Source: Opitutia bacterium (GTDB lineage Bacteria; Verrucomicrobiota; Verrucomicrobiia; Opitutales; Opitutaceae). Taken from it: a stretch of DNA of 64,000 nt. Shown piece by piece: positions 57,864 through 64,000 of the stretch (positions are counted from its first letter, which is position 1; the number at the start of each line of letters is the position of its first letter). Under the pieces are notes generated by a model, which did not search any database, was not told the DNA's origin, and was given only the letters and a program-made list of their open reading frames with translations. Position numbers and translations under genes: made by a program. The DNA lies in contig JACRHT010000006.1 in NCBI GenBank assembly GCA_016217545.1, forward strand, positions 41,566-105,565. The letters run 5' to 3'.

Positions 57864-58889
57864 TCAGAAATCCGCGGCGATGCGGTAGAGCTCGTCGATG
57901 TTGTTCAGGAAGACGCCGGTGCCGTTCGCGACGGCGGAGAGCGGGTCGTCCGAGACGGTGACGGGCAGGCCGGTTTTCTCGGAGAGGAGCTTGTCGATGC
58001 CGCGGATGAGCGAGCCGCCGCCGGCCATGACGAAGCCGCGGTCGACGAGGTCGGCGGAGAGTTCGGGCGGGCAACGTTCGAGGGCGGCGCGGACGGCTTC
58101 GACGATCGAGGAGATGGTGTCGGCGAGGGCTTCGCGGATTTCCTGCGAGGTGATGTGAATCGTCTTGGGCAGACCGGCGACGGAGTCGCGGCCTTTGACC
58201 TCCATCGACAGCTCGGTGTCGAGCGGGTAGGCCGAGCCGATGGTCATCTTGATTTCTTCCGCCGTGCGCTCGCCGATGAGCAGGTTGTAGGCGCGCTTCA
58301 TGTAGTTGATGATGGCGAGGTCGAGCTCGTCACCGGCGACGCGGATGGATTTTGAAAAGACGATGCCGGAGAGCGAAATGATCGCGATCTCCGTGGTGCC
58401 GCCGCCGATGTCGACGATCATGTTCGCGGCGGGTTCGTCGACGGGCAGGCCGACGCCGAGTGCGGCGGCCATGGGTTCGAGAATAGTGATTACTTCGCGG
58501 GCGCCGGCGTGCGTGGCGGACTCCTTGACAGCGCGCTTTTCGACTTCGGTGATGCCCGAGGGAATCGCGACGACGACGCGCGGCGAGACGACCTTGGAGT
58601 TGTTGTGCACCTTCTTGATGAAGTAGCGCAGCATCGCCTCAGTGATGTCGAAGTCGGCGATGACGCCGTCCTTCATCGGGCGGATGGCGGTGATGTTGCC
58701 GGGCGTGCGGCCGAGCATCTTTTTGGCCTCGTCGCCGACGGCGAGGACCTTGCGGCTGCCGGTGTGGACCGCGACGACGGACGGCTCACGCAGGACGATG
58801 CCCTTGTCCTTCACGTAGACGAGGGTGTTGGCGGTGCCTAAGTCGATGCCGATGTCGTTGGAAAAAAGTCCCAGCAGTTGGTTGAACAT
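57864..58889 (-). CDS. mreB: Rod shape-determining protein MreB
   Basis: A 341-residue actin homologue. ATP-binding motifs are [20 protein letters not shown] (phosphate 1), [20 protein letters not shown] (phosphate 2) and the adenosine region [15 protein letters not shown]. It polymerises on the inner membrane to direct lateral wall synthesis. The ATG at 58889 ([18 protein letters not shown]) fits the family; the amphipathic N-terminus FNQLLGLF is the likely membrane-binding segment. It starts the mreB-mreC-mreD-mrdA operon. Confidence 0.97.
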   Translation of the reverse strand: MFNQLLGLFSNDIGIDLGTANTLVYVKDKGIVLREPSVVAVHTGSRKVLAVGDEAKKMLGRTPGNITAIRPMKDGVIADFDITEAMLRYFIKKVHNNSKVVSPRVVVAIPSGITEVEKRAVKESATHAGAREVITILEPMAAALGVGLPVDEPAANMIVDIGGGTTEIAIISLSGIVFSKSIRVAGDELDLAIINYMKRAYNLLIGERTAEEIKMTIGSAYPLDTELSMEVKGRDSVAGLPKTIHITSQEIREALADTISSIVEAVRAALERCPPELSADLVDRGFVMAGGGSLIRGIDKLLSEKTGLPVTVSDDPLSAVANGTGVFLNNIDELYRIAADF

Positions 58890-58973
58890 GTCGCGGTGGC
58901 AGGGTTTCCGAATCAAAGCCGCGTGCGAGCGAAATTGTCAAAACCAAAGCCGTTGAGCGGCGCGGGTTTGGGC

Positions 58974-59003
58974 GGGATGCCGGGTGGATTTTCCCGGCAT
59001 CCC
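58974..59003. other. Intergenic hairpin between GH18 gene and mreB
   Basis: A perfect 11-bp stem GGGATGCCGGG / CCCGGCATCCC with an 8-base loop lies 45 bases past the GH18 stop on the minus strand and upstream of mreB. There is no T-tract, so it may be a Rho-assisted end, a REP relative or an mreB leader element. Confidence 0.45.
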
Positions 59004-59048
59004 GGAGGGGCTTGCGGTGGCGTTGGCGGGCCGGTCGCCTTGGCGAGG

Positions 59049-60161
59049 TCAGCCGAGGTTCCAGCTGCCCGGTCCGTTCATGGCCTCGACCATCTGTTGG
59101 GTGAGGCCGGGGCCCTGTTTGCTGACGAAGTCGAACATCATGCCGCCGGCGTAGCCGTCGGGAACGATCTCGGCGGCGACCGTGGGGATCGTCGACCATT
59201 GCGACTGAAAACGGGTCTCGGCGGAGAAGCCGAGGACGAGCTGGTTTTTCGCGAGGCTGTTGCCGGAGCCGAATTGCGTGTAGGGCAGGAGGCGGGTGTT
59301 GGGGCCGCCGCCGTAGTAGGTCATTTCCCAGCCGTAATTCAGGTTGGCGGCGAGGGTGTGGCCGTTCCAGTTGCCCTGAAAGGCCGACGAGTCGCTCCAG
59401 AGCGCCTTCGTGATCAATTTGCCGGGCATCGTCTGCTTCATGAGCGTCGTCACCATCGGGAGCGAGGTGTTGTTGGCGGTGCCGGTGCTGTATTCGTCGT
59501 CGATGTCGATGCCGTCGATGCCGTAGGCGCCGACAACGTCGGTCGCGAGGTAGTTGGCGAAGTTCTGCGCGTCGGTCTGTTTCGTGAATTGCGACCAGCC
59601 GACGTTTGCCCAGCCGTTCATGACGGTGAGGAGCACGGTGATGCCCTTGGCCTGCAGGGCGGACACGAGGCCCATCTGAGGGAGGAGGGCGGCTTGGATC
59701 GCGAGATTGAGCGGATGCGAGGTGGCCGGCTGGTTGTTGTTGGCGCGCAGATAGGGCGGCGTGGCAGCGGCGTAGTTGCCGGCGCCGAGGCACACGACGT
59801 CGATGGAGGGCGTGCCGCTGGTCTGCACGTAATTGCAGAGCGTCTCCAGATCTTGCGGAATGGACGGGCTGACGTAGAGCGTGACGACCGCGTTTTTCTG
59901 GTAGGAGTCGCATTGCGGCGCGCTGCCGAACCAAGGCTGGCCGGTGAAGAATACGGCGTCGCCGGGTTGGAAGGGACTGTAGGCAGCGGCGGGTCCTTCA
60001 AGGACCATGTATTCGCGGCAGAAAAAGAAGTAGGTGATCGCAGGATTCGCGAAGGCCGTGCGCATCGCTTGCTCGGCGGTCGTGTTCGAGACCTTCGCAA
60101 CGACGTTGCTCCAGCTCGCGCCGCCGAATTCGGCGACATTGGGTGTTTTTTTCCAGGCCAT
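59049..60161 (-). CDS. GH18 endo-beta-N-acetylglucosaminidase-like protein (EndoH type), no signal peptide
   Basis: A 370-residue protein. The GH18 catalytic motif DGIDIDDE is at 216-223, with E223 the acid/base and D221 the substrate-positioning Asp. The context VGAYGIDGIDIDDEYSTGTA is close to EndoH-type enzymes (DGVDFDDEY), which cut the chitobiose core of N-glycans. The last barrel strands follow (LVLGFSAE, YAGGMMFDFVSKQGPG). The N-terminus MAWKKTPNVAEFGG has no signal peptide and the first 90 residues form an extra region with a Cys pair. It is a single-gene unit. Either a missed signal or an intracellular role is possible. Confidence 0.8.
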   Translation of the reverse strand: MAWKKTPNVAEFGGASWSNVVAKVSNTTAEQAMRTAFANPAITYFFFCREYMVLEGPAAAYSPFQPGDAVFFTGQPWFGSAPQCDSYQKNAVVTLYVSPSIPQDLETLCNYVQTSGTPSIDVVCLGAGNYAAATPPYLRANNNQPATSHPLNLAIQAALLPQMGLVSALQAKGITVLLTVMNGWANVGWSQFTKQTDAQNFANYLATDVVGAYGIDGIDIDDEYSTGTANNTSLPMVTTLMKQTMPGKLITKALWSDSSAFQGNWNGHTLAANLNYGWEMTYYGGGPNTRLLPYTQFGSGNSLAKNQLVLGFSAETRFQSQWSTIPTVAAEIVPDGYAGGMMFDFVSKQGPGLTQQMVEAMNGPGSWNLG

Positions 60162-60310
60162 GACAGGTGTGGGGTTAAGGTTTGGCCCGTGCGCGCTTGT
60201 TAGGAGACGCGGGTGGGAGCGAGTCAAGCGGAGCGTCTCCACCTGCGACGCGTGGGCTTGACGCGGGGTGGGATTGCGAACGTCTTGGGCGTGCCCTGCG
60301 TGGGCGTTGC
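60162..60310. other. Divergent promoter region
   Basis: A 149-base gap separates the start of the GH18 gene from the antiporter gene. It must hold both promoters; I see no clear box pairs and no repeat of the families found elsewhere. Confidence 0.4.
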
Positions 60311-62596
60311 ATGCACGGAACGGAATTCGTCCAGGACCTCGCGATCGTAATGCTGGTCGCCGGCCTCGTCGGCTGGTTGTGCCATCGCATCGGGCTTTCG
60401 GTGGTCGTGGGCTATCTCGCGGCCGGCATGGTGATCGGTCCGTATACGCCGCCGTTCTCGCTCGTGTCGGATGTGGCGCGCATCGAGACGCTGGCGCAGG
60501 TGGGTCTGGTGTTCCTGATGTTCTCGATCGGGATGAAACTGAGCCTGCGGAAACTGCGGCGGCTCGGCCTCTCGCTGGTCGTGGCGACTGTGGTGGGCGC
60601 GTTCGTCGTCTACTCGATCGCGCGCGTGGTCGGTGCGGGACTCGGTTGGCCGCCGGTGCAGGGCGTGTTCCTCGCGGCGATGTTGATGGTGTCGTCGTCG
60701 GCGATCATCAGCAAGGTGCTGCAGGATCTCGGCGTGACGCACGAGAAGGCCGGGCAACTCGCGATGGGAGTGTCGGTGCTCGAGGACATTGTGGCGGTGG
60801 TGATGCTCGCGATTCTGAATTCGCTGATCTCGGCCAGCGGCGCGCAGGAGGCGATGGGCGAGACGCTGGGTTTGCTCGGCGGGTTCGTCGTGCTGGCGGG
60901 CGTGGGCGGGCTGTTGCTGGTGCCGTGGTTGTTGAAGAAGCTGACGATCACGGCGGACGACGAGCTGATGACGATCGTGACGGCGGGGCTGCTGTTCATG
61001 CTCGCGATCCTGGCGCAACGGGCGGGCTTTTCGCTCGCGCTCGGCGCGTTCCTGCTGGGCGCGATCGTGGCGGAGACGCCGCATCGCACGCAGGTCGATC
61101 GGGCATTCGAGGGCATGCGCGACGTGTTCAGCGCGGTGTTCTTCGTGGCGATCGGCATGATGATCAATTTGAAGTCGGCGGCGCACCTGTGGTGGCTGAT
61201 GTTGCTGCTCGCGGTCGTGACGATTTGCGGGCGCACGTTTGCGGTGGCGGTGGGGATGATGGTGACGGGCGCGGCGACGAAGGACGCGGTGCGCGTCGGC
61301 GTGTCGGCGACGGCGTTGGGCGAGTTTTCGTTCATCATTGCGCAGCTCGGCATCGCGGCGGGCGTGATGGCGCCGGAGTTCCAGGCGGTGGCGGTGGGGG
61401 TGTCGTTGCTGACGACGCTGGCGGCGCCGGCATTGATGCGGCGCGCGCCGCGGCTCGGCGAGTGGGTCGAGGCGCGGCAGCCGAAATGGCTGGAGGATTG
61501 GCTGGGATATTATCGCGAGTGGCTGGAGCGGTTGATGGCGCGGCAGAAGAAGAATCTCCTTTGGCAACTCAGCCGGAAGCGTCTGATCCAGATCGCGGTC
61601 GAGGTGCTGCTGGTGACGGGGCTGCTGTCGTTCGCGGAGAGCCTGCTCGATGCGGTCCTACCCTTCATTCCGGGCGAGAAGTTTTTCCCGCAGGCGCCGC
61701 GCGTGCTGTTCTGGTGCGGGCTGGCGGTGGTGGTGCTGGCGCCGTTGATCGCGATCTGGCGCAACGTCGCGGCGCTCGCGATGCTCTACGCGGAGGTGAG
61801 CACCGCGGGGCAGGCGAATCGCGCCAAGCTGCGTCCGATGGTGGAGACGGGCATCAAGGTCGTGGCGGGGTTGGTGATTTTCGTGTGGCTCACGGCGGTG
61901 ATGCCTGTGGGCGTGATGGGGCGCTGGGTGCCGTTGGTCGCGGTGTTGCTCGCGGTGGGCGTGGTGATCTTTGCGCGGCAGAAACTGGTTTATTGGCACA
62001 GCGTGCTCGAGTTGGAGCTACAGGATCGCATCGTGCAGAACGACGAGAAGTTCACGGGCACGACGGCACCGTGGCTCGCGCAGCACAGCGAGTGGCATCT
62101 GGGGCTCACGGAGTGCGTGTTGCCCGACCAGGCCAACGCGCGCGGGCTCACGCTGGGCGAGCTGGCGTTGCGCGCGAAGTTTGGCGTCGTGGTGGCCGGC
62201 ATCGAGCGGCAGGGCGTGATGGTGGGAAATCCCACGCCGGAGACGGCGCTTTATCCGCGCGACAAGATCCTGTTGCTCGGCGACGCGAAGCAGACGGCGG
62301 CGGGCAAGGCCTTTCTGCTCGCCGTGGCGGGTGCGCATGCCGCCTCGAACTTCGACGAGGTGCGGATGGAGACATGCGAGTTGCCGCACGACAGCAAGCT
62401 GGCCGGTCGCACGCTCGCGGAGCTGGCGCCGACGCGGCATTGCGGCGTGCAGGTGGCGGGCATCAATCGCGGCGGCTTGCGCATTTTGAATCCGGGCGGC
62501 GACGAGAAGCTGTTGCCCAACGATGACGTGCTCGTGCTCGGCAGTCCGGACCAGATCGCGGCGTTCAAGGCGTGGGCGCGCGAGGGGACGGTGTGA
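60311..62596 (+). CDS. KefB-type monovalent cation:proton antiporter with two TrkA-C domains
   Basis: A 761-residue CPA2-family protein with about twelve helices in the first 390 residues (GYLAAGMVIGPYTPPFSLV; SSSAIISKVLQDLG, with LEDIVAVVMLA). Further helices follow (LIQIAVEVLLVTGLLSFAES and others to about residue 555). Two TrkA-C ligand-binding domains are at about 590-660 (LTLGELALRAKFGVVVAGIE) and 680-755 (RTLAELAPTRHCGVQVAGIN). The TrkA-N nucleotide-binding domain of typical Kef proteins is absent, so the protein is gated differently or senses another ligand. The ATG at 60311 (MHGTEFVQDLAIVML) starts the first helix. Confidence 0.88.
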   Translation: MHGTEFVQDLAIVMLVAGLVGWLCHRIGLSVVVGYLAAGMVIGPYTPPFSLVSDVARIETLAQVGLVFLMFSIGMKLSLRKLRRLGLSLVVATVVGAFVVYSIARVVGAGLGWPPVQGVFLAAMLMVSSSAIISKVLQDLGVTHEKAGQLAMGVSVLEDIVAVVMLAILNSLISASGAQEAMGETLGLLGGFVVLAGVGGLLLVPWLLKKLTITADDELMTIVTAGLLFMLAILAQRAGFSLALGAFLLGAIVAETPHRTQVDRAFEGMRDVFSAVFFVAIGMMINLKSAAHLWWLMLLLAVVTICGRTFAVAVGMMVTGAATKDAVRVGVSATALGEFSFIIAQLGIAAGVMAPEFQAVAVGVSLLTTLAAPALMRRAPRLGEWVEARQPKWLEDWLGYYREWLERLMARQKKNLLWQLSRKRLIQIAVEVLLVTGLLSFAESLLDAVLPFIPGEKFFPQAPRVLFWCGLAVVVLAPLIAIWRNVAALAMLYAEVSTAGQANRAKLRPMVETGIKVVAGLVIFVWLTAVMPVGVMGRWVPLVAVLLAVGVVIFARQKLVYWHSVLELELQDRIVQNDEKFTGTTAPWLAQHSEWHLGLTECVLPDQANARGLTLGELALRAKFGVVVAGIERQGVMVGNPTPETALYPRDKILLLGDAKQTAAGKAFLLAVAGAHAASNFDEVRMETCELPHDSKLAGRTLAELAPTRHCGVQVAGINRGGLRILNPGGDEKLLPNDDVLVLGSPDQIAAFKAWAREGTV

Positions 62597-62687
62597 GAAT
62601 TGGCGTTGCTCGGCGTGGTGCGGGAGAGAAATTGGGTCGAAAGCGGATGACTCGCCTCGGCGAGTTCCGGTTGAAAGGTCCCCAACG

Positions 62688-63017
62688 ATGAAAGCACTGA
62701 CGATTCTTCTGACGCTGCACCTCTTCGTTTCCGGCGCGCTGGCGGGCACGGGTGCTGGCGCGCCGGTGAGCGGGCGGTTCTTCAACATGCCGGTTGCAGA
62801 GGTTCTGAAAGTGCATGGGCAATTGTCGGGAACGCCCATCGCCGTGCCAAAGGAACTGAAGGAACAGAAGGTGGGCCTCACCTTCGCCATCGACAAGAAG
62901 ACCAAGGATGAAGCGCTGCGGCTGATTGAGCAGGTGTTGGCCGAACAGGCAGGCGTGGAGATCATCCGCGCGCCGGACGGAAATCTTGTCGCGCGCAGGA
63001 TTGAGCCGCGGAAGTGA
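62688..63017 (+). CDS. Small exported STN-like protein
   Basis: A 109-residue protein with a signal peptide (about 1-20, ending GALAG) and a region resembling the STN (secretin and TonB N-terminal) fold: RFFNMPVAEVLKVHGQLSGT, then KVGLTFAIDKKTKDEALRLI and IIRAPDGNLVARRI. STN domains normally precede secretins or TonB receptors; here it stands alone. An AAAGG run lies 10 bases before the ATG. A small-protein partner role is possible. The fold call is by pattern and is tentative. Confidence 0.65.
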   Translation: MKALTILLTLHLFVSGALAGTGAGAPVSGRFFNMPVAEVLKVHGQLSGTPIAVPKELKEQKVGLTFAIDKKTKDEALRLIEQVLAEQAGVEIIRAPDGNLVARRIEPRK

Positions 63018-63109
63018 TTTGGGGCGTTGGCGTTCGGCACCGCCGCCAAGGCACGCCCGCGGCGATGAGGCGAGAGATTGAGAATCGTGCTCGGTTGCGC
63101 GGGCCGAAC

Positions 63110-63132
63110 GTCGCCGCCGGGACGGCGGCGAC
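63110..63132. repeat. Small palindromic repeat
   Basis: GTCGCCGCC-GGGAC-GGCGGCGAC gives a perfect 9-bp stem in the 184-base gap before tatA. It is related to the palindromes at 9589-9611 and about 40963-40983. Confidence 0.45.
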
Positions 63133-63154
63133 CACCTTATTTCGCGAACAAAAA

Positions 63155-63176
63155 AAGCGCGCCGGGGGGCGCGCTT
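63155..63176 (-). terminator. Rho-independent terminator of tatA
   Basis: A perfect 9-bp stem AAGCGCGCC / GGCGCGCTT with a 4-base loop is followed on the minus strand by a run of at least seven Ts, 26 bases past the tatA stop. Confidence 0.92.
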
Positions 63177-63201
63177 GGAAATCGGGAGCCGTGGAGCGGG
63201 C

Positions 63202-63426
63202 TTAGTTGTTGCCCGGCTTGGCTTCGGTCTTCGCCGCGGGCTTCTTCTCGTCGCCCTCTTCGTCTTTCGAGGCCTTCTTGAATTCCTTCACGGACTGGCC
63301 GAGGCCCTTGGCGAGGGCGGGGAGTTTCGAACCGCCGAAGAGGAGCAGCAGGATCGCGAGAACCAGCAGCATCTCGGGCATGCCGAGGCCAAACAGTCCG
63401 GCGAGAGGGAGAGTGACGTGGGACAT
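63202..63426 (-). CDS. tatA: Twin-arginine translocase subunit TatA/TatE
   Basis: A 74-residue protein: one N-terminal helix ([20 protein letters not shown]) with the FG-S/K-LP hinge [20 protein letters not shown], an amphipathic helix, and a charged tail ([20 protein letters not shown]). It forms the pore of the Tat pathway for folded proteins. No TatB or TatC gene is beside it. It is 55 bases downstream of the sigma factor gene on the same strand. Confidence 0.93.
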   Translation of the reverse strand: MSHVTLPLAGLFGLGMPEMLLVLAILLLLFGGSKLPALAKGLGQSVKEFKKASKDEEGDEKKPAAKTEAKPGNN

Positions 63427-63480
63427 GGTGAGCGGAGGCTACTTTGGGAAGGAGGCGAGTAAAGGCGCAAACCTGCGCGT

Positions 63481-64000
63481 TTAATGTGAAGAGGGTGGCG
63501 GGAATCCACCGAGGAACGGCGGCAGAGCCGAAGACGACGGACGAGCAAACGGGTTACCGGCGCCGGGGCCGCCCTGCTTGATGAATTGCGGCGGGATTTG
63601 CGGCGGCTTCTTGAGCAGGTTCTGCGGATTGTCGATCTGCTCGGCGTCGAAGAAGCCGTGCAGCTGGCGAATGCGCGTCGGGTGGCGCATCTTGCGGAGA
63701 GCCTTGGCCTCGATCTGACGGATGCGCTCGCGGGTGACTTTGAATTGCTTGCCGACTTCCTCGAGCGTGCGGCTGTAGCCGTCGACGAGGCCGAAGCGCA
63801 GCGTGAGCACGCGGCGCTCGCGCTCGGTGAGCGAGTCGAGCACGTCCATGATCTTTTCGCGCAGGAGCGAGAAGGCGGTCATGTCGTAGGGATTCTCCGC
63901 GGACTTGTCTTCGATGAAGTCGCCGAAGCTCGTGTCGTCGCCGTCGCCGACGGGCGACTGGAGCGAGATGGGCTGTTGCGCCATCTTCATGATCTGCTGC
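63481..64000 (-). CDS. rpoD: Primary sigma-70 factor, C-terminal part (partial)
   Basis: A reading frame running off the window edge; the visible part is sigma regions 3.2-4.2. Region 4.1/4.2 segments are intact: [40 protein letters not shown] and [15 protein letters not shown]. The SFGDFIEDK stretch preceding is also typical of primary sigma factors. After region 4.2 is an unusual tail of about 55 residues, proline-rich ([20 protein letters not shown] to [13 protein letters not shown]). Most sigma-70 factors end soon after region 4.2. The start of the gene lies beyond the window. Confidence 0.92.
   Translation of the reverse strand, partial: QQIMKMAQQPISLQSPVGDGDDTSFGDFIEDKSAENPYDMTAFSLLREKIMDVLDSLTERERRVLTLRFGLVDGYSRTLEEVGKQFKVTRERIRQIEAKALRKMRHPTRIRQLHGFFDAEQIDNPQNLLKKPPQIPPQFIKQGGPGAGNPFARPSSSALPPFLGGFPPPSSH

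Overview
The window is GC-rich, densely coded DNA from a Gram-negative bacterium. Lipid A synthesis (lpxB), Lol-type lipoprotein export, an MreBCD/PBP2 rod system, a long-form IspG and many one-off membrane proteins fit Verrucomicrobiota, most likely an Opitutales/Opitutaceae relative. That placement is an inference from gene content and protein style; no rRNA or tRNA gene was seen. Most starts lack a strong Shine-Dalgarno sequence. It reads as ordinary chromosome with housekeeping clusters, not a plasmid, phage or island.

Layout. 1-10,700: tail of an unknown gene, a PDZ protein, a DUF4199 membrane protein, an AIM24-like protein, PhoH, a def-pduO-DUF6580 operon, an unrecognised two-gene membrane/coiled-coil module and a CaCA-like exchanger. 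11,000-21,400 (minus strand): MBL-fold hydrolase, AMP nucleosidase, two tandem NHL/Ig-like surface proteins with a shared C-terminal tail, and lipB-TPR membrane protein-lipA. 21,400-30,300 (plus): lysS, Lol-type permease and ATPase, a Gfo/Idh oxidoreductase, a REP-associated transposase (RAYT), lpxB and a hybrid histidine kinase. 30,400-38,800: hemA-ccsA, a VanZ-like protein, ligA, a SRPBCC protein, a hypothetical protein, DUF2934 and dnaA with a ~510-base upstream region. 38,800-45,600 (minus): ispG, rseP, dxr, cdsA and uppS, the isoprenoid/envelope cluster. 45,600-54,200: a pterin dehydratase, a phospholipase D protein, a Na+/H+ antiporter and moxR-DUF58-transglutaminase. 54,200-58,900 (minus): mreB, a small membrane protein, mreC, mreD and mrdA. 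58,900-64,000: an EndoH-like GH18 enzyme, a KefB-type antiporter, an STN-like protein, TatA and the 3' end of the main sigma factor gene.

The most unusual layer is repetitive DNA. At least eleven palindromic REP/REPIN elements, with several unrelated hairpin cores behind a GTAG, GGAG or GTGG head, are scattered between genes and in two places inside a gene. One family flanks the RAYT gene, which sits between a Gfo/Idh gene and lpxB: the REP supplies the upstream gene's stop codon, and the RAYT stop overlaps the lpxB start. A second layer is arrays of 7-base units, often CTGANNN, found as an inverted pair between lysS and the Lol permease gene, in an intergenic region, and inside the reading frames of ispG and the transglutaminase gene.
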